Program-made: the position numbers and the translations under genes
Part shown: positions 1 through 8,293 of the stretch, in pieces
Numbering within the stretch: position 1 is the stretch's first letter
How the letters are laid out: each line of letters starts with the position of its first letter
DNA from: Elusimicrobiota bacterium
Lineage (GTDB): Bacteria; Elusimicrobiota; Elusimicrobia; UBA1565; UBA9628
Assembly: GCA_003452935.1 (NCBI GenBank)
Contig: DMMY01000005.1
Coordinates: 1 to 64,000, forward strand
Reading direction: 5' to 3'
DNA: 64,000 bases
Notes under the pieces: generated by a model
What the model was told of the DNA's origin: nothing
The model's database searches: none
Seen by the model: the letters and a program-made list of their open reading frames with translations, nothing else

Positions 1-1618
1 GGGACTCCAACAGTTCCGGACCTAAAGCCGAGAAAAGGTCGCGGTCGAATACAACCAGATCGGCCTTCCGGCCCGGCTCGATCGTGCCCAGATCCTTTTC
101 CATGCCCAGAAGCGCGGCGCTGTCGCGAGTGTAGTGCCTTATGGTTTCTTCCAAGCTCAGTTTTTCCTCGGGAATCCAGCCGCCCGCGGGCCGGCCGTTG
201 AAATGCTGGCGGGTCGTGGCCGCGAAGAGATTGACCTGGGGATTGAGCGGCATCACCGGCCAATCCGTTCCGAAAGCCAGCAGCGCGCCGGCCTGGGAGA
301 GGCTGCGCCAGGCGAAAGCGTGGCGAACCCGGGCGCCCAAGCGCCCGGGGTTGTAGTTTTGGCTCTCCATATCGTAGGTCATGTGGCTGGGCTGCATGGA
401 GGCCGCGACGCGCAAGAGTCCAAAGCGGGGGATGTCGGCGGGATCCACCACCTCGATATGTTCCACGCGGCAAGGATAGGAAATCCGGGCGGACGGCTCC
501 GGCACGGCTTGACAGGCGTCTAAGGCCATGCGCACAGCGGCGTCGCCTATCGCGTGCAGGGCCACGGGCCAGCCGCGCCGCAGGCTGTCCTGGACCAAGG
601 CGGCAAGCTCCCCCGGAGTGTGGAGAGCGGCGCCTTTGGTCTGGGGATCATCGCTATAAGGCTCCAGCAGAGCGGCGGTTCGGGCGCCGATGACTCCGTC
701 GACGAATCCCTTGAGGCCGACCAGGGCCAGGCGATCCTGCGGCAGGTCCGAATATCCCGCCTTGAGCGCGGCGAAGCCTTTGGGATCCTCCAGATTGCCC
801 CAGGCGAAGAAGCGCAGGGTCAGGCTGCCTTCCTTTTGCGCGTCTTTGAGGAGATCGATCTGCTCCGAGAGCGGAAAATCCACCGGCCCTTGCATGGACT
901 CGACCGCGGTCACGCCTGATTGACGGGCCAGGGCCAGGGCCTTGCGCACGGCCAGTTTCTTAAGCGCCAGATCCGGCTGCGGGATGTGCGGTTCGACGAG
1001 GTCCATGGCCTTCTCGAGGAAAATCCCCGTCGGCTCGCCGGACTCGTCGCGCAGAAGGCGTCCGCCCTTGGGGTCTGGCGTGTCGCGCGTGATGCGCGCG
1101 CGCCGCAGGACCTCGGAGTTGACCCAGTAGCAGTGTCCGTCCACGTCGGTCAGGACGATCGGCCGCGTGGAGACGGCGTCGAGATCCTGGCGGGTCGGAT
1201 AACGCTGTCCGGGCAGGGCCGTGCGATCCCAGCCTCGTCCGATGATCCACGGCGCGCCGGGCTCGCTGCGGGCGTATTGCCGCACGCGGTCTTGTATGAC
1301 CGCGGTCGTGGTCGTGTTGTTGACGTCGACCTGAAGCAAAGATAGGGCGCCCTTGAGAAAGTGGACATGGGCGTCATGGAAGCCCGGGGTTACGGTGCGG
1401 CCGCGGAGGTTGACGAGGCGCGTGCGCGGGCCTTGACGGGCGAGGATGTCGGCGTCGGCGCCCGCGGCCGCGACGCGGTCGCCAAGGACGCCTACCGCCT
1501 CGACGATCGAGCCCGTCGCGGTGACGACCTTGCCCCCATGGAGGATCAGGTCCCAGTCCCGCGCCTCTAGGCAGGCGGGTGCGAGCAGCGTCATGAGGAT
1601 CAAGGCTGACTTGTTCAT
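1..1618 (-). CDS. Secreted amidohydrolase, YtcJ-like (3' end outside window)
   Basis: The minus-strand frame is open from the ATG at 1618 to the window edge, so the C-terminus is missing. The protein begins with a short signal peptide (MNKSALILMTLLAPACLEA). Next comes the amidohydrolase start: a beta-sandwich strand (LILHGGKVVTATG), then TPGFHDAHVHF with the two metal-binding histidines. Further on are GRGWDRTALPG and DGHCYWVNSEVL, typical of the YtcJ/amidohydrolase_3 family. Near the edge, GTIEPGRKADLVVFDRDLF is the usual C-terminal return to the sandwich domain. The family hydrolyses amide or related bonds with a metal centre; the substrate cannot be told. Its start codon shares one base with the stop of the upstream MFS gene (TGATG), so the two are probably translationally coupled and may form an uptake-plus-hydrolysis pair. 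Confidence 0.85.
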   Translation of the reverse strand, partial: MNKSALILMTLLAPACLEARDWDLILHGGKVVTATGSIVEAVGVLGDRVAAAGADADILARQGPRTRLVNLRGRTVTPGFHDAHVHFLKGALSLLQVDVNNTTTTAVIQDRVRQYARSEPGAPWIIGRGWDRTALPGQRYPTRQDLDAVSTRPIVLTDVDGHCYWVNSEVLRRARITRDTPDPKGGRLLRDESGEPTGIFLEKAMDLVEPHIPQPDLALKKLAVRKALALARQSGVTAVESMQGPVDFPLSEQIDLLKDAQKEGSLTLRFFAWGNLEDPKGFAALKAGYSDLPQDRLALVGLKGFVDGVIGARTAALLEPYSDDPQTKGAALHTPGELAALVQDSLRRGWPVALHAIGDAAVRMALDACQAVPEPSARISYPCRVEHIEVVDPADIPRFGLLRVAASMQPSHMTYDMESQNYNPGRLGARVRHAFAWRSLSQAGALLAFGTDWPVMPLNPQVNLFAATTRQHFNGRPAGGWIPEEKLSLEETIRHYTRDSAALLGMEKDLGTIEPGRKADLVVFDRDLFSALGPELLES

Positions 1619-3612
1619 CATAATAGGCGGCTCTGCGCGCGCCGCAATCCATGAGCGATCCAAGCCATGGCCAGGGAGAACAGGACGAATCCGCCGGCCA
1701 CCACGGCGAAGGCCATGCCCGTGGGGACCAAGGCTGTGCCGGATAGGATAGAGAAAGCCTTAAAGATCGCTCCCAGGCCAAAGAAGCCGATGATCGAGGC
1801 CAGGTTCATGGCCGCGCGGACCAGCCCCATCAACGTGCCCTGAACTTCGGCAGGCGCGTTGTTTTTGACGACGTTTTCCAAATGGACCAAGGCCGAACAC
1901 GTGGTCAGCCCCATGATGGCCGTGCCCAGCAGGATCATGGGCAAAGCCGCGCCGCCGGCGCCCAACGCCAGGGCGCAGCCGCCCAAGCCCCCGATCGACG
2001 CGGCCATGGTCCAGCGCGCCGTGGCGCGAAGCAGGCTGCGTTCGGCGGCCTGCGGACGCTGATTTTCCGGCACAGTCTCAAGCCGGCGCTTCATGCGCGC
2101 GTCGAGCCATAACATGAGCCAAGTGCCGGCCATGCCGCCCCCGGCGAAAAGTCCGGTCACCTGGGAATTTACCGTTGCCGCGGCCGGCGCCGAACCGGCC
2201 GCGAAAAGTCCGAAAGCCGGAGCGATCATGAAGTAGAGGCAGTAGGTCAGAATCGAGACCAGGGCGAAGCCGAGAGCCGCGCGGCCGATGAAAGGGTGCG
2301 CGCGCAATGTGGTCCAGGCTTCCTGGATTGAGCGCCAATCCATGCCCAGGCCTCGCGGCTGCGCCTTTCCTGCCGCCTGGGACTTGCCCGGCAGCGGCAG
2401 GAAGGTCCAAAGCATGACGGCTCCCGCTCCCAAGAGCAGGGGGTAGGCGATCGCGATCGCGGCAAAACCTTGCCAGGCGATGACGAGGCCTGCGGCCAGG
2501 GGCCCGAGGAATCCCATGCTCTCGATAAGGGCTTGTTGGGCCGTGCCGAAGCGTTTGACCCCCAGGGGCGAGCGCGGGTAGAGGGTCCTGGGCAGGACCG
2601 CTTCCGCGATGCGGCATCCCCCAAGAAAAAGATAATCCAAGCCGAAGAGCACGGCCAGGGCGGGCAGGCTCATGGAGCCGGTAAGAAAGCACAATGAGAA
2701 TACCGCGGCCGCCGCCGTCCGGAGTACGAGCAGGCCGCGGTAGGACGCGCGCAGGCCCAGCCGGTCGACCAGGGGGCCGCCCAGCAGGCTGCCCAACATG
2801 AGAGCGCCGAAACCGACGCTGGCGACGCCGGCCATGACGAGGAAGCTCTCGCCCAAGGTTTTCGTCAATTGGGGGATCACGAGAGCCATGGCCTCGAGGC
2901 CCAACTGCATGGCGCCGAGGCCGCCGAGGTAGGGCTTGAGGACCCGCGCGGCGGAGCTCGGCTCGGTCTCGGCGGCGGAAACGGACGCGGCCACAGCGTC
3001 CGCGGCCTGCCGGGATTGGGACGAGGCGGCGGCGGGGAGCGGGACCCGCGCGGCGGAGTCTTGCTCCCCGGTTGCCAAGGCGGGCGGGCCCAAGGCAAAG
3101 CCGCGCGCCGCCGCGTGTTTCCAGATTTTGTCCGATAGAGACGCGTGATCGAGGGCTGGCCGCGCGCCGTCGCGCCGCCCGCCGAGCGGATTCTCGGCCA
3201 TCGGGGCGATCGGGGCCGCGAAATCTTCCGGGACGCCCGAGGGACTGCGCAGGCTCTGCGCGGCACGAACGGATTCATTGAAACCGACTAGGGACCTTCG
3301 CGCGTTTTGGGCAATGACGCCTGGCTTGGCGGCTTGCGGTCCCTGAGCGGCTGTCGGCTCAGTCCGAACTTCAGCCGCGCGCGGGGTCAGGCCAGGCTTG
3401 GGGAATGTGAGGCGCGCTAATTCCGGAGGCCGGAGGCTCGTTCCAGGCTTGTCGCCGGGGAAAGACGGATCGGCGACGGGCAGGCTGAGGCGGCCGATGC
3501 CGGCGGCGCCTCTGGAGGCCGCGGCGCCGGAGGGGCTCTTGAGGTTCGCCTGCGTCCAGGCGCAGGGCGCCAGCAGGGCGAGCCACGCGCAGGAAAGGAA
3601 CAACCTCTTCAT
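1618..3612 (-). CDS. MFS transporter with long exported N-terminal extension
   Basis: 664 residues. Residues 1-22 form a signal peptide (MKRLFLSCAWLALLAPCAW). About 200 residues of Ala/Pro/Ser-rich low-complexity sequence follow. From about residue 225 there are about twelve hydrophobic helices with the MFS loop GGPLVDRLGLRASYRG between helices 2 and 3. Ordinary MFS proteins are about 400 residues, so the extension is unusual. If the signal peptide is used, the linker lies outside the cytoplasm. The substrate is unknown. The downstream amidohydrolase starts inside the stop codon of this gene. No Shine-Dalgarno is seen; a -10-like TATGAT/GATAAT lies 5-8 nt upstream of the ATG, consistent with a leaderless mRNA. 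Confidence 0.8.
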   Translation of the reverse strand: MKRLFLSCAWLALLAPCAWTQANLKSPSGAAASRGAAGIGRLSLPVADPSFPGDKPGTSLRPPELARLTFPKPGLTPRAAEVRTEPTAAQGPQAAKPGVIAQNARRSLVGFNESVRAAQSLRSPSGVPEDFAAPIAPMAENPLGGRRDGARPALDHASLSDKIWKHAAARGFALGPPALATGEQDSAARVPLPAAASSQSRQAADAVAASVSAAETEPSSAARVLKPYLGGLGAMQLGLEAMALVIPQLTKTLGESFLVMAGVASVGFGALMLGSLLGGPLVDRLGLRASYRGLLVLRTAAAAVFSLCFLTGSMSLPALAVLFGLDYLFLGGCRIAEAVLPRTLYPRSPLGVKRFGTAQQALIESMGFLGPLAAGLVIAWQGFAAIAIAYPLLLGAGAVMLWTFLPLPGKSQAAGKAQPRGLGMDWRSIQEAWTTLRAHPFIGRAALGFALVSILTYCLYFMIAPAFGLFAAGSAPAAATVNSQVTGLFAGGGMAGTWLMLWLDARMKRRLETVPENQRPQAAERSLLRATARWTMAASIGGLGGCALALGAGGAALPMILLGTAIMGLTTCSALVHLENVVKNNAPAEVQGTLMGLVRAAMNLASIIGFFGLGAIFKAFSILSGTALVPTGMAFAVVAGGFVLFSLAMAWIAHGLRRAQSRLL

Positions 3613-3617
3613 GCTGC

Positions 3618-3626
3618 ATTATCATA
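3618..3626 (-). promoter_or_regulatory. -10 element adjoining the MFS start codon
   Basis: On the minus strand TATGATAAT lies immediately upstream of the ATG at 3612, with 5 nt (GATAAT) or 8 nt (TATGAT) between. No convincing -35 is visible. It is one of several such short-spaced -10 elements in the window. Confidence 0.35.
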
Positions 3627-3700
3627 ATCAATGAGCCGCGGTCCATGAAGAGTCCAAGGGCCTATGGGCACGGCGGAAAAAGGCCTAATCCGGCCGGAGC

Positions 3701-5041
3701 CTAAGGGCGAGCCGGAGGCTGTTTCCAATCGGCCAAGGCCTGATCAATGGCAAGCAATCGCCGTTGTCTGTCGGGGCTGTCCAGCAGACGTTGTTCCAGA
3801 ATTCGCCGTGCCACCAGCAAGCCGGCCAGGCGTTGTCCTAGGGGGCTCCAGTGGATGTCATGCTTGTAGTACAAAGTCGGCGCGGAGCCCGCCGCGCAAT
3901 CCTTGCCGCAGGCCGAATCGGGCGGCGCCGCCTCATATTGGCGGAAAGAATCCAGCAAATCCATGTGGTCGATGCCCTCGCGGGCGAGGAATTTCCGCAG
4001 GGCCTCATGGGCCTGGTTGACGTTGTCCCGCCGAGTCTGCGAGGTATTCGTCAAGAAAGGATAGAGCTGATCGCGGTGCGGTATGAGGACGATGAGCAGC
4101 TTGGCATGGCGCCGCGCGGCCAGTTTTTGAAAGGCCTTGAGGTTGGCGAGATGCGCTTTCCACGCTTTTTTGACCCACGGCAGATCCGGCGAAAGCTCGA
4201 CGGCCAGAGGCTGATAGTCGGACGCCAAGGCGCGGCTTTGGACCAGCACGCGTTTGACCATCGGGATGCGAGTCAGCAAATTCCTCAGGGGCAATTTCAA
4301 GCGGTGATAGATCATCGAGTTGCGATAAAGCCAGCATTTGAACAGCTGCCAGGAGGTGTTGGAGGGGCATTCGATGATCTCCCCATACTTGCCGCGCAGG
4401 GACAATTCCAGACGGATCGCCGCTTCCGTTTTGACGGCGGTCTTTCCGGTCTGGTAGTCGATGATTTTCTTGCGCGTGACCGGCCAGCCGTCCACAACGG
4501 TGACGCCGCCGCCGACGAGATAGTCGTCGTCTATATCATTGACGTAGTGGCCGACCACGATGAGGCGCGGGGTTCCGGCTCGCGCCATGATCTTTTCGGC
4601 TTTCAGGAGCTCCTGTCGCGTTCCATAGCCGGCTACGCCGCATTTGAGAATGCGCTGGCCGCAATTGGCCTCCAGCAGTCCGCCCCAGGTATCCTGCAGG
4701 TTGTTGCCGCCAAAAGTAAAGCTGTCTCCCACCAGCAGGGCGTAGGGTCCTTCCTGAAAAGGGTTGTCAAAACAGCCCAGTTCATTGGTCCACTGCCAAT
4801 AACGGCTCTTGCCGTCGAAAGACGTGATGGCTTGCCGGGGGAAGTTCTCGGTCTGATCGTAATCGGCATCGGGGTCCGGCTTGAGAAAGCCGCGGCCGGT
4901 TACGAGCCGAATGTCTGGGCGGCAGGTCAGGCGCAGCCCAATTTCGATGATGACAAGGCCCAAGCCGGCGCTCAGCAGGACCAAGGCCAGGTTGGACCAA
5001 GCCGGCTTGCCGCCGGAGCGCTGTTTGTCTGGCATGTTCAT
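3701..5041 (-). CDS. Membrane-anchored SGNH/GDSL hydrolase-like protein
   Basis: 446 residues. A single hydrophobic helix at about residues 17-38 (NLALVLLSAGLGLVIIEIGL) anchors the protein. Block I is VGDSFTFGGNN with the predicted nucleophile Ser107. The C-terminal catalytic dyad motif is DIHWSPLGQRLAG near residue 410 (D-x-H). This layout resembles AlgX/DltD-like SGNH proteins that add or remove acyl groups on envelope polymers, but the substrate is not identifiable. The gene follows the stand-alone receiver protein (5072-5461) by 30 nt on the same strand, so they are probably co-transcribed. The first Met (5041) and Met3 are both possible starts. Confidence 0.75.
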   Translation of the reverse strand: MNMPDKQRSGGKPAWSNLALVLLSAGLGLVIIEIGLRLTCRPDIRLVTGRGFLKPDPDADYDQTENFPRQAITSFDGKSRYWQWTNELGCFDNPFQEGPYALLVGDSFTFGGNNLQDTWGGLLEANCGQRILKCGVAGYGTRQELLKAEKIMARAGTPRLIVVGHYVNDIDDDYLVGGGVTVVDGWPVTRKKIIDYQTGKTAVKTEAAIRLELSLRGKYGEIIECPSNTSWQLFKCWLYRNSMIYHRLKLPLRNLLTRIPMVKRVLVQSRALASDYQPLAVELSPDLPWVKKAWKAHLANLKAFQKLAARRHAKLLIVLIPHRDQLYPFLTNTSQTRRDNVNQAHEALRKFLAREGIDHMDLLDSFRQYEAAPPDSACGKDCAAGSAPTLYYKHDIHWSPLGQRLAGLLVARRILEQRLLDSPDRQRRLLAIDQALADWKQPPARP

Positions 5042-5071
5042 CGCATTGTTTGGATTCGTAAAAGTCGCTGA

Positions 5072-5461
5072 TCAGGGGCCGGCGTCGGCGCGGTTCGGCC
5101 GGGATTGCTCCAGGGTGCTGCGGATCAGCTCCTTGAGGTGATCGAAGTCGAAGGGCTTGCAGATATATTCGACGGCTCCCAGCTTCATGGTCTCGCGGGC
5201 CACTCTGAGGTGGACGTTGCCGCTGAGCATGATCACAAGGGCCTTGGGGTCGCGGGCCAGCAGGGACTTGAGGATTTCGATGCCGCAGGTGTCCGGAAGC
5301 TTGATGTCGAGCAAGACCAGATGGGGCTTGTGTTTTTGGTAGGCGGGCAGGACGTCTTTGCCCGAGTCGGACACGATGAGGTCGTAGTCGCGCGACAGCA
5401 GGCGCAAGAGCAATCGCGCGATGCCGGGGTCGTCGTCTACGACGAGTATTCTCTTTTTCAT
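5072..5461 (-). CDS. Stand-alone response regulator receiver protein
   Basis: 129 residues, consisting only of a receiver (CheY-like) domain. The acidic pocket is in VVDDDPG (residues 8-13), the phospho-acceptor is Asp52 in LLDIKLPD, and the conserved lysine is Lys102 in YICKPFDF. There is no output domain, so it must act through protein contacts or as a phosphorelay intermediate. The SGNH protein gene follows on the same strand. It is divergent from the OmpR-type regulator at 5717, with 255 bp between them. No histidine kinase lies beside it; the nearest in the window is at 61960. Confidence 0.9.
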   Translation of the reverse strand: MKKRILVVDDDPGIARLLLRLLSRDYDLIVSDSGKDVLPAYQKHKPHLVLLDIKLPDTCGIEILKSLLARDPKALVIMLSGNVHLRVARETMKLGAVEYICKPFDFDHLKELIRSTLEQSRPNRADAGP

Positions 5462-5590
5462 TCCGATGCGATAGGGCGCGGGCTTGCGGGCAATCCTATT
5501 CTAGATTTTCCGGATAAATTTTCCTAGCGGCTCCTGGTCGCCCGCGGTCGAGAACGCGCGATGGAGATGCGCCCTTGAGTCTCGCAGCTG

Positions 5591-5620
5591 TTGACGCGCG
5601 CTTTGCGAATAGTTTATGTT
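5591..5620 (+). promoter_or_regulatory. Candidate sigma70-type promoter of the OmpR-like regulator
   Basis: TTGACG at 5591-5596 and TTATGT/TATGTT at 5614-5620 are separated by 17-18 nt. They lie in the 255-bp region between the divergent response regulators and would give a leader of about 90 nt before the ATG at 5717. That ATG has an AGAGG ribosome-binding site about 7 nt upstream. Confidence 0.45.
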
Positions 5621-5716
5621 GTCTGCAGGGTCCCGGGCCGGAGGTGTCGGCTCGATGCGCCCGCTTAACGAGTCCATCGGACAGCAGGATCAATTTCATC
5701 TCCAAAGAGGTCTCCC

Positions 5717-6415
5717 ATGTTTCTCCATCGGATGCTGGTCGTTGAAGATCATCCCGACATGCACAGGTTCTACGACACGTTGCTGCGCAAAGTGGGCCGC
5801 CAAGTCGCCCTTGAGTACTATCTGGCCAAGAGCGTGCCCGAAGCCCGCAGGATACTCAAACGCCAGCTCGTCGACCTCATCATACTGGACTGGATGCTTC
5901 CCGGAGTCTGCGGATTGGACTTCGTCAAGGAGATCCGGGCCGAACCAACCCATAAAGATATCCTGATCATCATGGTGACGGCCAAATGCATGGCCAAGGA
6001 CTGCGCCGAAGCGCTCAACAACGGCGCGGATGATTTCATGTCCAAGCCCTTCAACGTGGACGTCTTTCTGGCGCGGCTGCGCAGCCTGGCGCGGCGCAAG
6101 GAGCGGCCCTGGCAGGCCGAGGCGCCGATCGAATGCGGGGGCGTCCGGCTCGACCCCTCCCGCGGGCAAGTCATGGTCGCGGGCAAGGAGGTGCATATGC
6201 ACCCCAAGGAGATGCTGCTCTTGGAGGTGTTCCTGCGCAGGCCCAGGATACTGCACACGCCGCGCGATCTGTGGGATCGCGGTTGGGCGTATGATTCGGA
6301 GAATTGGGAGCACGTTCTGGTCACGACCATTTCGAACCTGAAGAAGAGTCTGGGCCCCAAGAGGGGCGGGCAGTTGGAGTGCCGCAGGGGCCTGGGCTAC
6401 GTCTTTAAGGACTGA
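5717..6415 (+). CDS. OmpR/PhoB-family response regulator
   Basis: 232 residues. An N-terminal receiver domain (about 1-125) has VVEDHPD acidic residues, phospho-acceptor Asp58 in IILDWMLPG, and Lys110 in FMSKPF. The C-terminal winged-helix DNA-binding domain (about 135-232) has the conserved TTISNLKKSLGP recognition-helix region and the terminal RRGLGYVFKD hairpin. It is a two-component transcription factor; its kinase is not adjacent. AGAGG about 7 nt before the ATG fixes the start. It converges with the archease gene (stop codons 10 nt apart) and diverges from the stand-alone receiver at 5461. Confidence 0.92.
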   Translation: MFLHRMLVVEDHPDMHRFYDTLLRKVGRQVALEYYLAKSVPEARRILKRQLVDLIILDWMLPGVCGLDFVKEIRAEPTHKDILIIMVTAKCMAKDCAEALNNGADDFMSKPFNVDVFLARLRSLARRKERPWQAEAPIECGGVRLDPSRGQVMVAGKEVHMHPKEMLLLEVFLRRPRILHTPRDLWDRGWAYDSENWEHVLVTTISNLKKSLGPKRGGQLECRRGLGYVFKD

Positions 6416-6425
6416 ATCGGGCTCA

Positions 6426-6851
6426 TCAAACGTCCAGGATGATTCGGGCTTCCATGCCGAGGCGGCCTTGGCGGACCTTGAGGCCATGGTAAGTGACCGC
6501 CTTGATCTCGCGCGCCAGGGGCAGCTTTTCCGGCCTGGGCGCATCCCCATGGATCCGGACTTTGAGGACCTTGGGGCCGGCTGAGACGAAGTCGATGCGT
6601 CCCGGGACGCGGCGCTCGGTCTCGATGAGGAAGATGAGTTCCGAGAGCCAGCAGACCAGGAGCTCCTCCGCGTTCCGGGCCTTGAAGGATCGCGTCACTC
6701 GCGCGTCGGCCTTGACGCTGGGAGCCAGCGCATAGAGCGCCAATAGGCCCGAGGCCGCATGGAGGTAGAAGGCCGGCCAGTCCCGGCCCGTTATTTCCAG
6801 GCCGACTTCCGAGGTGTGCGCGATGACGCGGTAGCCGGCTCGCGTCTTCAT
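6426..6851 (-). CDS. Archease family protein
   Basis: 141 residues, the usual archease length. Diagnostic stretches are YRVIAHTSEVGLEITG at the start (H-T-S/A-D/E metal-site region), the AEELLVCWLSELIFL helix, and IKAVTYHGLKV near the C-terminus. Archease speeds guanylylation and turnover of the RNA ligase RtcB and broadens its NTP use. The ATG at 6851 overlaps the rtcB stop in ATGA, so the two are translationally coupled, as expected for partners. A longer frame to 7145 is open, but its extra N-terminus is an out-of-frame reading of rtcB. Confidence 0.93.
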   Translation of the reverse strand: MKTRAGYRVIAHTSEVGLEITGRDWPAFYLHAASGLLALYALAPSVKADARVTRSFKARNAEELLVCWLSELIFLIETERRVPGRIDFVSAGPKVLKVRIHGDAPRPEKLPLAREIKAVTYHGLKVRQGRLGMEARIILDV

Positions 6852-8293
6852 CCCTTGACCACTCCGATGGGCCGCAGGCGCGCGACCTTGCGCGAGATGC
6901 CCGAGCCGTGGCAGGCGGCAACGACCTCCGAGACGTCTTTGTAGGCGAAAGGCGCCTCTTCGGCGAGCCCGCGCCAGGAGGCGCTCCGCACTTCGATGCC
7001 TTGCCCCTTGAGCTGGGCCATGAGCTCGCGGCCGTCGACGCGCTTGAGCGCCTGCGTGCGGCTCATCATCCTTCCCGCCCCGTGAGCCGTGGTCCCGAAA
7101 GTCTCCCGCATGGCGATATCGGTTCCCGCGAGCACGTAGGAGCATGTGCCCATGGAGCCGGGCACCAGCACGGGCTGCCCCACGGCCCGATAGGCTTGCG
7201 GGACTTCCGGCCGTCCTGCCGCAAAGGCGCGGGTCGCGCCTTTGCGATGCACGGCCAGCCGGAGCTTGGCTCCGCCCAGCTCATGCTCCTCGATTTTGCA
7301 GAGGTTGTGGGACACGTCGTAGACGACGCGCAGGCCCAAGGCCGTCGAGCCCTGTCCGAGTATCTGCATGAAGGCCTGGCGGATGGAGTGGGTGATCACT
7401 TGGCGGTTGGCCCGGGCGAAGTTGGCCGCGGCGCACATGGCGGCGAAGTAATCCCGGCCTTCGCGCGAGCCGCAGGGCGCGCAGCAGAGCTGCCGGTCCG
7501 GAAGCGAGATCCGGTATTTGCGCGCGGCGTCCTGCATCAGGCGCAGGAAGTCGGTGCAGATCTGGTAGCCGAAACCCCTTGAGCCCGTGTGCGCCAGCAC
7601 GGCGAGCTGGCCGGGGAAAAGTCCGAAGACCGCCGCTGTCCCGGGATCGTAGATTTCCTCGACTTCCTGGAGTTCTAGAAAGTGGTTGCCGCTGCCCAGG
7701 GTTCCCAGTTGGCCGCGGCCGCGTTCCAGGGCGCGCTCGCTGGGCAGGTCCGGGTCCGCCTCCTCAAGCCAGCCGCCGTCCTCGACCAGCTCCAGGTCTT
7801 CTCTTTCCCCATATCCCTTTTCCACGGCCCAGCGCGCGCCTTTCTTGAGGACTTTCTTGATTTCCTCCTTGCCCAGGCGCAGATGCCCTTCGGAGCCGAC
7901 TCCGGAAGGCACGGCTCGAAAAAGCGCGTCCATGAGCTTGGGCAGGTTGGGGCGGATATCGCGAGCCAGGAGGTCGCTGCGCAGCAGTCGGACCCCGCAG
8001 GAGATGTCGTAACCGACGGCCCCGGGGCTGATGACCCCGTCGTCTGCTCGGATCGCCGCCACCCCTCCCACGGGCATCCCATAGCCCCAGTGCGCGTCGG
8101 GCATGGCCAAGGAATAGCCCACGATGCCGGGAAGGGTCGCCACGTTGGACACCTGCTCAGCCACGCGCTCGGCCTCGAATTTAGGCAGCATCTTTTCCGC
8201 GGCATAGATGAGACCGGGCACGCGCATGGCGCCTGTTTTGGGCAGTTCCCAGCGGTAATCGTCTATCTTCCGGAATATCGTGGAAACCGTCAT
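6848..8293 (-). CDS. rtcB: RNA-splicing ligase RtcB
   Basis: 481 residues, full family length. RtcB joins 2',3'-cyclic phosphate or 3'-phosphate RNA ends to 5'-OH ends using GTP and Mn2+. Metal-site residues Asp96 and Cys99 lie in VGYDISCGVRL. Other conserved blocks are LGSGNHFLELQ, HTGSRGFG, YDVSHNLCKIEEHE and the guanylylation site HGAGRMMSR near residue 405. The start at 8293 is set by homology and by the ATGA overlap with the upstream activase gene. The open frame continues to 9046, but that extension is a shadow of the upstream gene. The coupling to archease downstream supports an RNA repair or tRNA ligation unit. Confidence 0.96.
   Translation of the reverse strand: MTVSTIFRKIDDYRWELPKTGAMRVPGLIYAAEKMLPKFEAERVAEQVSNVATLPGIVGYSLAMPDAHWGYGMPVGGVAAIRADDGVISPGAVGYDISCGVRLLRSDLLARDIRPNLPKLMDALFRAVPSGVGSEGHLRLGKEEIKKVLKKGARWAVEKGYGEREDLELVEDGGWLEEADPDLPSERALERGRGQLGTLGSGNHFLELQEVEEIYDPGTAAVFGLFPGQLAVLAHTGSRGFGYQICTDFLRLMQDAARKYRISLPDRQLCCAPCGSREGRDYFAAMCAAANFARANRQVITHSIRQAFMQILGQGSTALGLRVVYDVSHNLCKIEEHELGGAKLRLAVHRKGATRAFAAGRPEVPQAYRAVGQPVLVPGSMGTCSYVLAGTDIAMRETFGTTAHGAGRMMSRTQALKRVDGRELMAQLKGQGIEVRSASWRGLAEEAPFAYKDVSEVVAACHGSGISRKVARLRPIGVVKG

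Noticed and set aside
3851..5071. 406-codon plus-strand open frame
   Set aside because: Antisense to the SGNH protein; the minus-strand product has a membrane anchor and a GDS motif, while this frame has nothing recognisable.
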